A DNA stretch of 64,000 bases from Sparassis latifolia. Taxonomy: Eukaryota; Basidiomycota; Agaricomycetes; Polyporales; Sparassidaceae. Where the stretch lies: assembly GCA_018466975.1 (NCBI GenBank), contig CM031554.1:744001-808000 (forward strand). The letters are read 5' to 3'. This document shows positions 54,361 to 64,000 of the stretch, piece by piece. Every line of letters begins with the position of its first letter. The first letter of the stretch is position 1. Both the position numbers and the translations under genes were made by a program. The notes beneath the pieces are model-generated. The model ran no database searches and was not told the DNA's origin. It saw only the letters and a program-made list of their open reading frames with translations.

Positions 54361-54823
54361 AAGCCCTCGGATCTTTCCGAATGTGCTGAATGATCTGCCA
54401 CATCATATACCATTCTCACTGCTGTGGCTCTTGCCCTTCTTACAGCAGCACTCTTCCCTGTGATCATCCTTCTTTCATTTTACTATGTCATCACATGTAT
54501 CTGGCTGGCACCACCCCTGCTCCACATTGAATTGGAAGGCATCACCATTCCAGCATCGAATCAACCATATCACATGCTAGTCCACCCAGATGCACACACC
54601 CGGTGACACTCTCTGCACTTCACCACTCAGCAGTTTGATAAACTGGATGACCTTGCATCTATGATGCTGCGTGAGAGTGAGATGGAAGCTGATCATCCAT
54701 CCAAGTCTAAATCACGCGACGAGGAACATTGGGATGTAGTGAAATGAGTGGGTTCAGGGAGAGGTATATGGGGTGGTTCTTGCATTGTGTTGAAGAGGGA
54801 AGACTGGTTGAATTAAGGGAAAG

Positions 54824-55072
54824 TGTTAGATTAGATAATTCATCAGTCTCCCAAAGGTCTAGACTTAAAGCAATGCAAGGTGCTGTGCACCTAGATACCT
54901 GTTGATTAGTCAGGGTAGGCTGTGCTATGCATAGCTATGCCTACCTATGTTCATAGCCACAATCCTGTGTTAGTGCATAGGTTTGTACTTGTTGGGAGTG
55001 GGCCACTGCTTCACATGGCATGAACGATTCCTGAGGTCTGATGTTCCTGTGTTCCTGCTTTCCTCTACCCAA
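54824..55072 (+). mobile_element. Probable Copia 3' LTR
   Basis: A purine tract (AAGGGAAAG) at 54815-54823 is followed by TGTTAGATTAGATAATTC, the usual polypurine tract/LTR start. The LTR would end TCTACCCA at about 55072, giving TG...CA ends and about 250 bp. Its last 80 bp are the dispersed unit (GGGAGTGGGCCACTGCTTCA...). Directly beyond lies Helitron copy C. The matching 5' LTR is not in the window. Confidence 0.5.
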
Positions 55073-55289
55073 TTTCTAAGCAATTCTTGAATAGTAAATT
55101 CTGTCTACATCTTACAATATATTACAATGCTACACCTTCTGTTCTCAACTTCTGCCAATACATTTGCTGTCATGTCATCCAAAGAGCACTCAAATTTGGA
55201 GTAAGTACCAGTGCTAATACCATCATTATACCATATTTGCTTGTCTGCCATTACAATCCGAGATGTAAAGTGAAATCCACCAAAGTATA

Positions 55290-55511
55290 TCATTCCACAA
55301 GTCGATATTCATGATCATCTTCACCAATGTACAGCTTGGGATTACACTCAACTTTCACTTCATTGGTAGAGAAGAGAACAAAATTTGGATTCTGCACAAA
55401 GTTTACTTGCATGTACATCTTCTTTCCACATTGTGGACATGGCACTGATGTTTTTCTGTCAAACAAGGGAAATAACCAGTCCGACAGCTTGCGCCACTTA
55501 GAGCTTCCCAT
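55290..55511 (-). pseudogene. Helitron C protease-like module, Cys-pair and middle segment
   Basis: 73 codons: KLSDWLFPLFDRKTSVPCPQ, CGKKMYMQVNF, NPNFVLFSTNEVKVECNPKL and EDDHEYRL. It continues, after a 1-2-nt shift near 55299, into the His-box frame 55105-55293 (MIYFGGFHFTSRIV, WYNDGISTGTYSKFEC). Comparison with this copy shows that copy A lost 4 bp at 925-931. Confidence 0.6.
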
Positions 55512-55711
55512 TTTCAGTCCTGATTCTTTTCAGATAGACTTGGTGCAGTCCCATAACATTGATTCATGTTGATACTCACAATGCTTGCAGACAAGGGTTC
55601 AAGTCATATGGTCTTCATCACAGCCAAGCATGGTGGTACACAGCTTTATAAGATCTGAGCCTGCAGTACCAGTGATTGGAAGTGCAACAGGATCAACCTG
55701 ATAGAGTATTA

Positions 55712-55960
55712 CTCACATATGGTCTCTTGCTTGTTCCATTGTAACTCGCATATGGTCTCTTGCTTGTTCCATTGTAAGTCTCTGTTGTAACACTTGGCTA
55801 AGTAAAGTGCTCCAGATATTGGTTTTGCATGCATATAGAGTATTACTCGATATGGTCTCTTGCTTGTTCCATTGTAAGTCTCTGTTGTAACACTTGGCTG
55901 AATACAGCGGTAAAGTGCTCCAGATATTGGTTTTGCATGCATATATCTGCCATCCAATGC
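55712..55960. repeat. Short tandem duplications inside Helitron C
   Basis: ATATGGTCTCTTGCTTGTTC occurs at about 55717, 55750 and 55851. The first two define a 33-bp duplication and the third begins a second, roughly 100-bp duplicated block (compare CAGATATTGGTTTTGCATGC at 55813 and 55921). Copy A has a single version. Reading frame is disturbed. Confidence 0.7.
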
Positions 55961-56822
55961 TCAATTTCCATAGAGAATAGATGGAATAAATACTAAACAG
56001 GCTATCATATGCACAGCTGTAAGTGCCTTTGTTCCATTTAAATCCAATTGGACCATTTGCAGCAAGATCGACAGGGTCATTATCAGTTTTATGTCTCTTT
56101 GGCTCAGGCAAAATTGCATTGATTTCCTCAAGATGCTTTCGCTTTGCACCGCGCTTCTGTCCTGGATCATTGCTGACAGTTGTCAACTGTTTAGTGCCTT
56201 GTGCAGAAACAAACTTGCTAATATCCTTCTTTACCTGCGAGATGGTTTCTTCCATCTGTACATCTATGTCATTCACTGTCTTTTTGGCTCCCCTCTTAGG
56301 TCTTTTCAATAACTGCCGGTCACTCTCTTCTTCAACTTTCTCAAGTTTAAATGGCTTCTTCTGTGACCATTTGAGCTCAGAATGTATGCCTTTAGGTACA
56401 TGGTCTGGTCCTTTATATGATCAGAAGGAATATATCAGTTGATTGCGAGTATTGCCCTCCACTTCACTGGCCAACTTATTGGTAATCTCATCCAATAACT
56501 CAAGCTCTCTGAATTCTTGCCTCAGATAACCAGTTAGACCACCCATCATCTTTTTGTGATCAAATCCCTGCACAATTATAGTGCCCTCATATGTAAATCC
56601 ACGAGATAGACAAGTGTAAACAGACTGGTGAGACCAACAGTTCTGTAAGTCACAGACATTGTCTGGACGAGAGATCCAAAGTCTGTCATTGCAAAGTTAG
56701 GGATCACAGGAACTTGATATCGCATAATGGTTAGAAGTTTATCATTTTGCATATTACACTTCACTTTGATACCCTGCTGACTGATAGGTACAACATTCTC
56801 AGGCAATCCATCTAGCTGAATA

Positions 56823-57150
56823 AGTGTAAAGAAATCCAGTCTTTCTTGTTAGTGTACTATTTTCTGAAGCTCTAAAACTCTATTTTTATTTCAACTAGAT
56901 AAATTCATTTTATACAGATACTAGAAAGAAATAAAGTATTAGAATCACTTATAATATTATTTAGATACTCCAGGTATCATTAACAACTGCATTACAATGT
57001 TTTAGTATGCTATTTGTCAAAGATTTCACTTAGAAGTATTTAATAACAGTTTTGCAATAGTTCAGCATGTCATTTATATATCTATACAAAAAAGTTACAA
57101 GAAAATCCTAGTGCATTTTAAATGAGAGCATTTTAATGGTCTATAATATT
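56823..57150. repeat. About 340-bp AT-rich repeat, copy 2
   Basis: Matches 32490-32840. Starts at the point where Helitron C sequence stops, so it either inserted there or was joined by recombination. Confidence 0.65.
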
Positions 57151-57157
57151 ATTCAAC

Positions 57158-57205
57158 TTGTGTGGAGTGGGCCATTGCTCCGCATGGCAGTAACGATTCC
57201 TGAAA
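57158..57205 (+). repeat. LTR-end-like unit, truncated copy
   Basis: CTTGTGTGGAGTGGGCCATT, GCTCCGCATGGCAGTAACGA and TTCCTGA match the dispersed unit. At 32 kb the same unit lies on the other side of the AT-rich repeat, about 180 bp away, which suggests a shared composite element. Confidence 0.6.
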
Positions 57206-57769
57206 ATATCTGTATCACTAGTCTGATACTCATCATATACCTTCTCTAATGGCCTGAAGCTGCTGCATCTCACTGCACTGATAAGGTGTCATGAGCTGAA
57301 GATGGAAGAGTACTAAGATGTTCTGTTTCTTTTGCAGCTGCATCTCATGTGAGATGGTGCAGGTCTTGGCATGAATGGGCAGGCCATGTCCTCAGCCTTC
57401 ACCAAGATTCAAGCAACAATCAATATGCACAAGTAAGATGGTATTAGTCTCACATGATGTAGCAATATGCACAAGTAAGATGGTATTAGTCTCACATGAT
57501 GTAGCAAAGTGGATCGGTAGCATGTATTATGCACACGCGAGATGGTCCTGGTCCATGAGCAACTCAGAGAGCGATGGTTGTTTCAGTGCTGCGACTCAAA
57601 GTGATGTCAGATAAAGGACTGCTCTACAAGAAGAAGGTTTACTAAGTAAACCAAAGGAGTAAAATTATAATCAGGTTACAAGTAGCCCACAATGCCTATG
57701 AAGTAGGCTAAGAGTCTGCATTTGTAATTCTGAAAGACAGCTCTATAATAGTTAGTAACAAAGTCAGTA
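57206..57769. repeat. Non-coding stretch with a 42-bp exact duplication
   Basis: AATATGCACAAGTAAGATGG and the following 22 bases (57422-57463) are repeated without change at 57464-57505. Nothing else is recognised. Confidence 0.7.
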
Positions 57770-57965
57770 ACCCGGATTTGTAGACAGGTTAGAAACTCAT
57801 AGTTACCGACTACAAAGTCAGTAACCCAAAATTGTAGATGGGCTAGAAACTTGTAGTTACCGACTACAAAGTCAGTAACCCAAAATTGTAGATGGGTTAG
57901 AAACTCGTAGTTACCGACTACAAAGTCAGTAACCCGGAAAAGTTAATAACCCGGAATTGTAGACT
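57770..57965. repeat. 54-bp tandem repeat
   Basis: AAAGTCAGTAACCC starts units at 57770, 57814, 57868 and 57922. The last two intervals are exactly 54 bp and the first is 44. Units include TTGTAGATGGG(C/T)TAGAAAC and GTAGTTACCGAC. Non-coding. Confidence 0.8.
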
Positions 57966-58102
57966 AGTTAGCAGCGACCAAGTAAATCAGAACTTGTAAT
58001 GCTCTACTAAACTTGTAAGATGCTTTACCATTATTGCTGTAAGCTGGGCTTGTCGCCTCGTTAGAAGTCAATCCAACTCTTTATTGTGGTCAGATGTATA
58101 TT

Positions 58103-58954
58103 CTACAACCTGGAATAAATGACAATGCTACATCTGCGACCTTTGGTGTAAGACAATGTATCAACATCAAAGGTTTCAAGCTTACCCTCTAGTTTACACA
58201 GGTGACCAGTGGTCATTCCATCGTTGTACCATACCTGTCCATCTTTTGTAACTACTCGTGCAGTAAAGTGAAAGCTACCATAGTATATCATCCCACATAA
58301 TCTATACTCAGTGTGGTCATCACCTATGATTATCGCCTTATCAAGATGCACTTTAACACTGCTTGTTTGAAACACTATGAAGTTAGGCATGGACTCAAAG
58401 TCAATCCTTAGTCTTAGCCTACAATTACATTGTACACATGGAATGGATGTCTTTCTCAGAAGCAGTGGCTCCAGCCAATCTGTGATCGGTCAATTTTTAT
58501 ACGAACCCGCCTTCCTTATGGACTCTTTCCATGCAGCCCTCGTACAATCCTATAATGTAGTGTTATCTCCTTCCGATACTTGGTCAACCTTACAATGCAT
58601 GCAGGTGTATGTCCTCAACAAGTATTCCTCTTCATATTTGAGCACAATGCTGCATAAATTGAAGAGTTCAGTTCCATTGGGTCCCTCTGCAGGGAACGCA
58701 ATAGGGTCTTCAAGGTGAAGCATATGTTGCAGTGTATCTCTGGCTTCCTCCATGGTCAATGTGCCCTCAGTCACCTGGGTAAATGCATTGGTCAAGGTTT
58801 TTAAGTAAGTGTTTTGTGTTGAGACAGTAGCAATCCATGGCCGAGTCTGAGTATAATAGACATGATATAGAATTGTAAATAGACTATCATAAGTGCAACT
58901 GTATGATTCTGCATCCCATTCAAATCCTACAGGTGCAACAGGAGGCCACATCAC
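58103..58954 (-). pseudogene. Helitron D C-terminal ubiquitin-protease-like module
   Basis: The clearest view of the module. Cys-box side (58954-58550): FEWDAESYSCTYDSLFTILY, then an all-helical stretch and a CMHC pair. Zn-finger second pair near 58415-58440 (PCVQCNC) in a shifted frame. His-box side (58390-58103): YRLCGMIYYGSFHFTARVV, DGQVWYNDGMTT, tail RRCSIVIYSRL. The pattern YxLxGxIYYGxxHFTAxV...WYNDG closely parallels the His box of peptidase C19 enzymes (G.HYTA...W...DD). Cys, two CxxC pairs and His come in the C19 order. Inferred role: cysteine protease, possibly deubiquitinating. Confidence 0.6.
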
Positions 58955-60516
58955 TAAGCCATAAGTCTGTTCTTGGCTTTTTGGCAGGATTTTCCTCCTT
59001 CACTTCATCAATATCTCGCTTACATTTAGTCCCCCGTCGTTGTCCGGGATCATTGCTTAACGTATTTAGAACCTTGGTTCCCTTTGCAGTGACATATTTG
59101 ACAACATTCTTTAAGGTATGTGGTGCATCACTAAGCTCACCCTCTGGTTCAGTCTGATTGCCCTTCTTCTTATTCTTCTTCTTGGGAACAGGAATAATCT
59201 TCCATGGACTTTCCTTTTCTGGTGAATCTAGAGGAAATGGTTTGTCGGAGGACCATTTAAGTTCAAAGTGTATACATTTAGGAATGTGTGCATGCCCTTT
59301 TTGTGTGCAGAAGGAGTGAATCAGAGCATTGCGTGTAACCCCTTCAACCTTATCTGAAAGTTTCTGCTCATATTGTAATTTGGTAATCTCATCTAACAAC
59401 TCCAGTTCACGGAATTCCTGTCTCATGTATCCGTTCAATCCACCGGTCATTTTATCAGAGTCAAATCCTTGAACAATGATAGTCCCCTCATAGGTAGATC
59501 CCCATGAAAGACAAGTATAAATGGACAGGTGATTCTTACAGTTCTGTAGATCACACACATTATCAGGTCTCGTACGCCCTTGAGACGCAAAGTCTGTCAT
59601 GGCAAAGTTGGGCAACACGGCCACCTGGTATCTGCATCATACATTTGGTCTTCAGGCCCTGTTGACTTATAGGCACCACATTCTTGGGAAGTCCTTCAAG
59701 CTGTATTGATGTTGGTGGTGCTGTCAACTTGACAAACAGTGTCTCTAACGTGTTTTTGTTATCAGCAACAGGTCGTGATTTCCATCCAACTACAATCCCC
59801 TCTGCACTGTTGGTAACACTGCATTCTGTGGCTTCATTGGATTTAATCATTACAGGTAATCCCAAACATAGAGTCAATTTTCCAGCACGATGTTCCAAGT
59901 TGGCCGGTGGAAGGTCCCATAGTTTCTGTTGAAGGAAAGGATCAATGACATTAGAAGTACGTTGAGGATTCAGTGCCCTTTGATTTCTCTTTGATTTTTT
60001 ACCTTCACCACCTGTATCCCATTTGTCGACAGAATAAAAGGTATGTAATGGCTGACCGGTCTCTTGTGCAAATTGTTCACAGCCAAGTTCATTAATCTTA
60101 TCACGGTAGGAGTTCCATGAAGTTATCATTGACACATTTCTGAATCTAGGCTGATTTAACTTTGGCTTATTGGCACCACGACCTGCAATGCGTGTTTGGA
60201 GATGCTTTATGTCAGCCATCGTACATGACTTAAAGTGCAAGTTCTCTAGAGCTTTGCATAGCTTAGCATCATTGGGATTTTGTTGGTGTTGTCTCATATT
60301 TTCACGCAGAAGAACTACAGTTGTAACTTGATGCCACAGTGCTTTGCCTATAATAATTTCCTGCTCAATATATGAGTTCGTTGTGTGAATAGATGTAGCT
60401 ACCTTATGTGAATATAATGGAGAACCCGTGCCTGCAGGTGGTAACTGAGCAAAATCACCAGCAAATATCATATTCACTCCGCCATAAGGCTGTCCTTCAT
60501 TTTTAGTGCCTGACAC
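58920..60516 (-). pseudogene. Helitron D helicase, second half
   Basis: Two overlapping frames. 59563-60516 has GDFAQLPPAG, VVLLRENMRQ, LPVMIKSNEATECSVTNSAE and LPKNVVPISQQG. 58920-59624 has LPNFAMTDFASQGRTRPDN, YTCLSWGSTYEGTIIVQGFD (Trp where other copies have Arg, a C-to-T change) and a Lys-rich linker KKKNKKKGNQTEPEGE. Frameshift near 59620. Confidence 0.75.
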
Positions 60517-61091
60517 ATCTTAGAACTGCTACGATAAAGACTGTGACAATCAACCATTGACACTTCATCTACAAATATATAGTCAACATTCTGAAGGTGT
60601 GCTCGAACCTGCATTAAAGATGTCTGTGAATCACCATATTTACTAAAGCCAAGCATCGAGTGATATGTAGACCCAGCGATAACGGCAGCTGCAGAGCCAG
60701 TGGGTGCCATGCATAGAAAGCGATAGCCTTCATGTCGTTGTTCAAAGAAATGTATTAAGGCCTTGATAACTTGAGACTTTCCTGTACCAGCCATTCCACC
60801 TAAATACATTTTAAGTTGTTCTCCGCTTGGATCAGTAGCATAATTGGCAATAATTCGGAAGGCTCATTCCTGTTCAGCGTTTAGTTCATATTTAGTTACA
60901 CTATCATCGATCAGCTTTTGATTACTTTGTAGCTTAGCTTTGAATGTCTTATCAAGATAAGACTGGTCGATAATCTTGACTACATTGATGTTCCTGATTG
61001 CACCTTCATTAAGCTTTGAAGCTTCTGGTGGTCGGTCTGCTGCTTGCTCTTCCTGACCATGTAATATCTCTTGACACTTTTCAGCCAGCAA
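60474..61091 (-). pseudogene. Helitron D helicase, Walker A/B part
   Basis: 60864-61091 has LAEKCQEILHGQEEQAAD and DQSYLDKTFKAK; 60474-60809 has the Walker A GGMAGTGKSQVIKALIHFF, APTGSAAAVIAGSTYHSMLG and Walker B DYIFVDEVSMVD. A frame break near 60865-60880 lies between them (NAEQEWAFRIIAN). Confidence 0.75.
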
Positions 61092-62470
61092 GTTATGGCT
61101 ATTTGACCATTTCCATGAACATGCTCTATGGTAGATTTTGTTATTTCTGCAATGTTATTCAAACCATCCAGCCAGCCTGAAGTTTGCAATATACGTTCTA
61201 TTTGCATCATACGACTCATCTTGGCAAGCGTCTTGTCTCCGATTTGGTCCCACTCTGCTGAATCCGGCATTAGATCGGTGTCATTAAGAAGACCGTTGAA
61301 AGTATCAGCGTCATAGTTCTGCTCGTCTATGTCATCCAGCTCATTTGAACTCAGGCCAAAGGGTAAATTACCATTAAATTTGCCTGATTTGCGCTGTGCA
61401 GAGAAATCATCTCAAGCATCGTTACATTCATATTGAATATGGAAGTACTTCATAATTATCTGATGAGGTGTAAATGGATGCTTCTCAAAGGTGTCATGCC
61501 AGGACATATCTTTGTTGGACTTGAGGTCTTTAACACTGTGCCAAGGTTTGAACAGAGTTAGCATGGTAACACAGTATTCTTCTCAGTCTCCAGCCTCACG
61601 ACGTGGCAATGAACCACCTACAAAGTTAGGTACCTTACTTTGTTCTTCCGCCAGTAGTCTTATTCGATGTGTTTCCTTTTGTGGGTGTTTACCTATGAAT
61701 TCTCCCGGTTTCATTAACTCTGACTCCATTTGTTTTACCTGCTGCTGCGCAGTTTTCTTGCGCCCTCTGTGGTGAGTAGCAACTCATCATCATCATCATC
61801 ATCATCTTCTTCTTTAACTGCTTCTGACGCCTCTTCGATTGATGCCAGTGGACGACCTGCCATTTTATGTGTCGACTCAAATGACTCATTGCCAGATTCT
61901 TCTTCCTGTCGCAGACCTATAAAAGCATCAAATGCAGTTTCATCAACATGATAGTCATTCTCAAAGCTATTATCTGTGTCTGATGTTAGTTGTTCAATAC
62001 TAGTAACCGCTTTATCCTCACTCCGAAGATTTAATGGCTTTTCAAAGCTTTCATCACTATGAAGTAGCCCTTGGTCAAGGTTAGAGCTCACATTATCTTT
62101 TGTAGAAACTGCAGAGGGCTTTGTGTTACGTGATTTTTCTTGCCTTTGGGTAGGATATCCTTGTGACTACGCCGAATCCAATCATATACTGTTATGCCAT
62201 CATACGTTCTTGGCCGATAGATATAATCCAAAACAGGTGAGAGTGCCACGTATTGGCCTTTAACATTACCCAATACAACCTTGTCCTTTGACTGCCCTTC
62301 AGATAATGCTGGATTGGAGGGTAGTGATGAGCCTGCAACATCAGATGTGAAGTGATCCTAAGCAGATAGAACCTCTCGTATATATTTTCTCTAATAACAG
62401 ATATTGAAATTATAACTTGTGTAATGGTCTTCATGACCGAGCAAATACAATGCTGCCATAGATCCACCAA
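61091..62470 (-). pseudogene. Helitron D linker region
   Basis: Pieces corresponding to copy A 3608-4843: NVKGQYVALSPVLDYIYRPR, VYDWIRRSHKD, an acidic run of eight Asp encoded by a CAT/ATG trinucleotide stretch near 61788-61803, NFVGGSLPR, and IERILQTSGWLDGLNN. At least four frame breaks. No chromodomain pattern is present. Confidence 0.6.
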
Positions 62471-63434
62471 TTTCAGAAGAGGCAGTCAGACTATTCACAA
62501 TTTTTGTTATAAGGACACGGGCATTTTGTCGTCGGTTCTGCGTACCTCCAAGCAACTCCGGATGCTGTTCAAATATCTTCCGAATGGCTGAGAGCATCAC
62601 ATGTGTTTTGAGAGGGGTCTTAGTTATGTAGTCGGTCATATATGCAATTACAGACTTAATTGCCATACCCGAGAGGAGACTGGTAACATCTGAATTGCAA
62701 CGTAATAGATATGTTAGGATTGGTGTTGCAGTATTAATCCAAGCTTCACCTTTCTTCATATTCAAAGCACCCATATTTGGGTGAACAGAAGTTTCTTTGA
62801 ATGTTTCTCGTGGAAAACGAGCTTTCCAAGTACCGTACTTTGGATTGGTACATCCCTTGTGACACAGAAGTTTCTTTGAATGTTTTTCGTGGAAAATGAG
62901 CTTTGCAAGTACCGTACTTTGGATTGGTACATCCCTTGTGACACATATGTCGATTGGAATGATATAGGAGCTCATCAACGGTATGTTTAAACTTTACCCA
63001 CCATGTGTTCATGGCCTGACATGCAGAACAGTTATCAGGGTCTTTGCATGTACAGAGATTAGGGGTCTCTCTAGTAAGGTTTGTGTAGGTGGTATCCTAT
63101 TGGGGTTGTCCTCCTTTAGTTTGTCGAGTCGCTGTCTAACATCTTCCATTGTTCCATCGAAGAACTCGCCAATATGCACACTTTCCAAATACTCGACCAT
63201 TGCATGCTAAAAGTCAGAGTTAGGATCCATTATACGATCGCAAATCTCCTGTGGTGTTAATGCATTCATAATCCATAGTAACATGTGCATATGCAAGGTC
63301 AATCTACCTTGTTGTTCAATGGTACCATAGTATTCTGATGTCTTACCATATAGACCAAGTTGATCCAGGCCAACACCGAGCACATGTTTTATGAATAACT
63401 CCACCATCATTTTAAAGAATCGTGCACCTGCCAC
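62391..63434 (-). pseudogene. Helitron D Rep domain
   Basis: 63434-63207 has RFFKMMVELFIKHVLGVG, TIEQQGRLTLHMHMLLWIMN with the HUH motif intact; 63200-63009 the conserved VEYLESVHIGEFFDGTMEDV; 62978-62391 the Cys/His cluster CHKGCTNPKYG, LRCNSDVTSLLSGMAIKSVI and the Y2 motif AYMTDYITKTPLKTH. The Cys/His cluster is duplicated by the 79-bp repeat at 62785-62942, which changes frame. Confidence 0.75.
62785..62942. repeat. 79-bp tandem duplication in Helitron D
   Basis: ACAGAAGTTTCTTTGAATGT starts at 62785 and again at 62864. The two units differ at only a few sites. 79 is not a multiple of three, so the duplication shifts the Rep frame. Confidence 0.8.
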
Positions 63435-63600
63435 AGGATTGTCAGCTATAAGCTTATAGTGCTCTTCATAGGAGTGAAACTCCGGAAAATAAGTCTGCTG
63501 AGTGTCTGCAAAATATAATGCAATAGGATGATTTAGATTGGCGGGTGCAAAGGTAATAAACTATGAAGGGGCACCGAGATAAGAAGTTAAAGCCCAAATT

Positions 63601-64000
63601 TCATTTTGCATACACTTTTTGGTTTGTCATTGAACCATGAACTTTATATCCAACATGGTCTAAGTCATTGATGATTTGAAAACAGGCTTTTTCTTCTTCT
63701 GTTTCGGCCTTAACATTACCTTTTGACAAACATTTGATTAGATTTTCAAGAGTTCTGTCACTTAGCTTTACAAGCCTTTCTGCGATGCCATCAAACTTAC
63801 GTTTATCTGCCAAAAGATATCCAGCTGTCGTGCAATTCTTAATCTGCTCATCAGCTGTCGTGCAATTCTTAATCTGCTCATCAGCTGTCGTACAATTCTT
63901 AATCTGCTCATGATTGAAGGCGATAAGTGGAAACAAAGGCTCCAGTTGAAATCGTTTATCATGATACATTAATAACTGCTGCTTACGTCTGTGTTCTGAT
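63601..64000 (-). pseudogene. Helitron D N-terminal tail entering the Rep domain
   Basis: Begins outside the window. Reads LLMYHDKRFQLEPLFPLIAF, NHEQIKNCTTA three times, GYLLADKRKFDGIAERLV and AETEEEKACFQIINDLDHVG. Frame lost near 63600 just before NEIWALTSY. Confidence 0.7.
63821..63910. repeat. 30-bp perfect triplication in Helitron D
   Basis: A 30-bp unit (TCAGCTGTCGT(G/A)CAATTCTT-AATCTGCTCA) is present three times in a row, one base differing in the third. It encodes DEQIKNCTTA repeats and keeps frame. Copies A and B have one unit. Confidence 0.85.

Larger units (their letters stand above)
55073..56822 (-). mobile_element. Helitron copy C, 3' coding fragment
   Basis: Minus-strand fragment nearly identical to copy A. 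It covers the last helicase motifs (PENVVPISQQGIKVKCNMQN, NFAMTDFGS, CDLQNC region with a frameshift near 56665), the Lys-rich linker (EETISQVKKDISKFVSAQGT), the Cys-box WNKGTYSCAYDSLF (56040-55985) and the His-box FHFTSRIV...WYNDG. It is cut at 56822 inside the helicase, where AT-rich repeat 2 starts, and at 55073 by the LTR-end unit. Internal duplications lie at 55712-55960. In this copy the module reads CPQCGKK and WYNDG, closer to the inferred ancestor than copy A. Confidence 0.8.
58100..64000 (-). mobile_element. Helitron copy D (decayed, runs off the window)
   Basis: Minus-strand Helitron of a subfamily distinct from copy A (proteins clearly alignable, DNA well diverged). In order from the window end: N-terminal tail, Rep domain, acidic linker, helicase and protease-like module. 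The frame is broken at least ten times, including a TAG for Trp in GAPSWFITFA near 63570, a 30-bp triplication at 63821 and a 79-bp duplication at 62785. The 5' part lies beyond 64000. Confidence 0.8.

Overview
The window is a piece of a basidiomycete, most likely Agaricomycete, genome. The five host genes carry many short introns (about 42-67 nt, mostly GTRNGY...AG), and the proteins match fungal families. The organism is inferred from gene structure and transposon families; no species can be named.

Layout: 1-7930 is a decayed Helitron on the minus strand (copy A), followed by a 100-N assembly gap (8044-8143). Positions 8144-22082 form a compact block of five host genes, all on the plus strand: a JMJD2/KDM4-type histone demethylase cut by the gap (8144-9676, with a possible Pro/Tyr-rich last exon to 10417), an Nbs1/nibrin DNA-repair scaffold (10673-14162, 10 exons, about 1004 aa), a GT69/CAP59-like alpha-1,3-mannosyltransferase (14474-16411, 4 exons), ornithine carbamoyltransferase (17650-18967, 5 exons, 352 aa) and glycogen synthase (19459-22082, 8 exons, about 740 aa, with an unusual self-cancelling pair of frameshifts). 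Exon boundaries were worked out by hand; every listed junction keeps frame.

From 22.1 kb on, the sequence becomes repeat-rich and CpG-poor, with no intact host gene. It holds a hAT-like MITE, a decayed PHO84-type phosphate transporter, a decayed STE6-type ABC exporter, an 812-bp palindromic element with tRNA-like arms, several satellites (160, 97, 49/36 and 54 bp periods), a TA-flanked MITE, and a 2-kb unit bounded by 200-bp inverted repeats carrying RecQ-like helicase fragments. A second Helitron (copy B, 44.4-49.84 kb, plus strand) follows, then remnants of a RecQ-like helicase, a TET/JBP-type dioxygenase and a Copia retrotransposon. A Helitron 3' fragment (copy C, 55.07-56.82 kb) and a fourth Helitron running off the window end (copy D, 58.1-64.0 kb, minus strand) complete it.

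The most interesting content is in the Helitrons. All encode a HUH/Y2 Rep domain plus a PIF1-type helicase, and the proteins of A, C and D end in what looks like a ubiquitin-protease-like (peptidase C19-like) module. Copy B in addition carries a chromodomain between Rep and helicase, and appears to be a chimera whose last 0.8 kb is nearly identical to copy A while its body is much more diverged. Many stop codons fall where sister copies have Arg codons (CGA to TGA), which suggests cytosine-deamination decay of the transposon-rich half.
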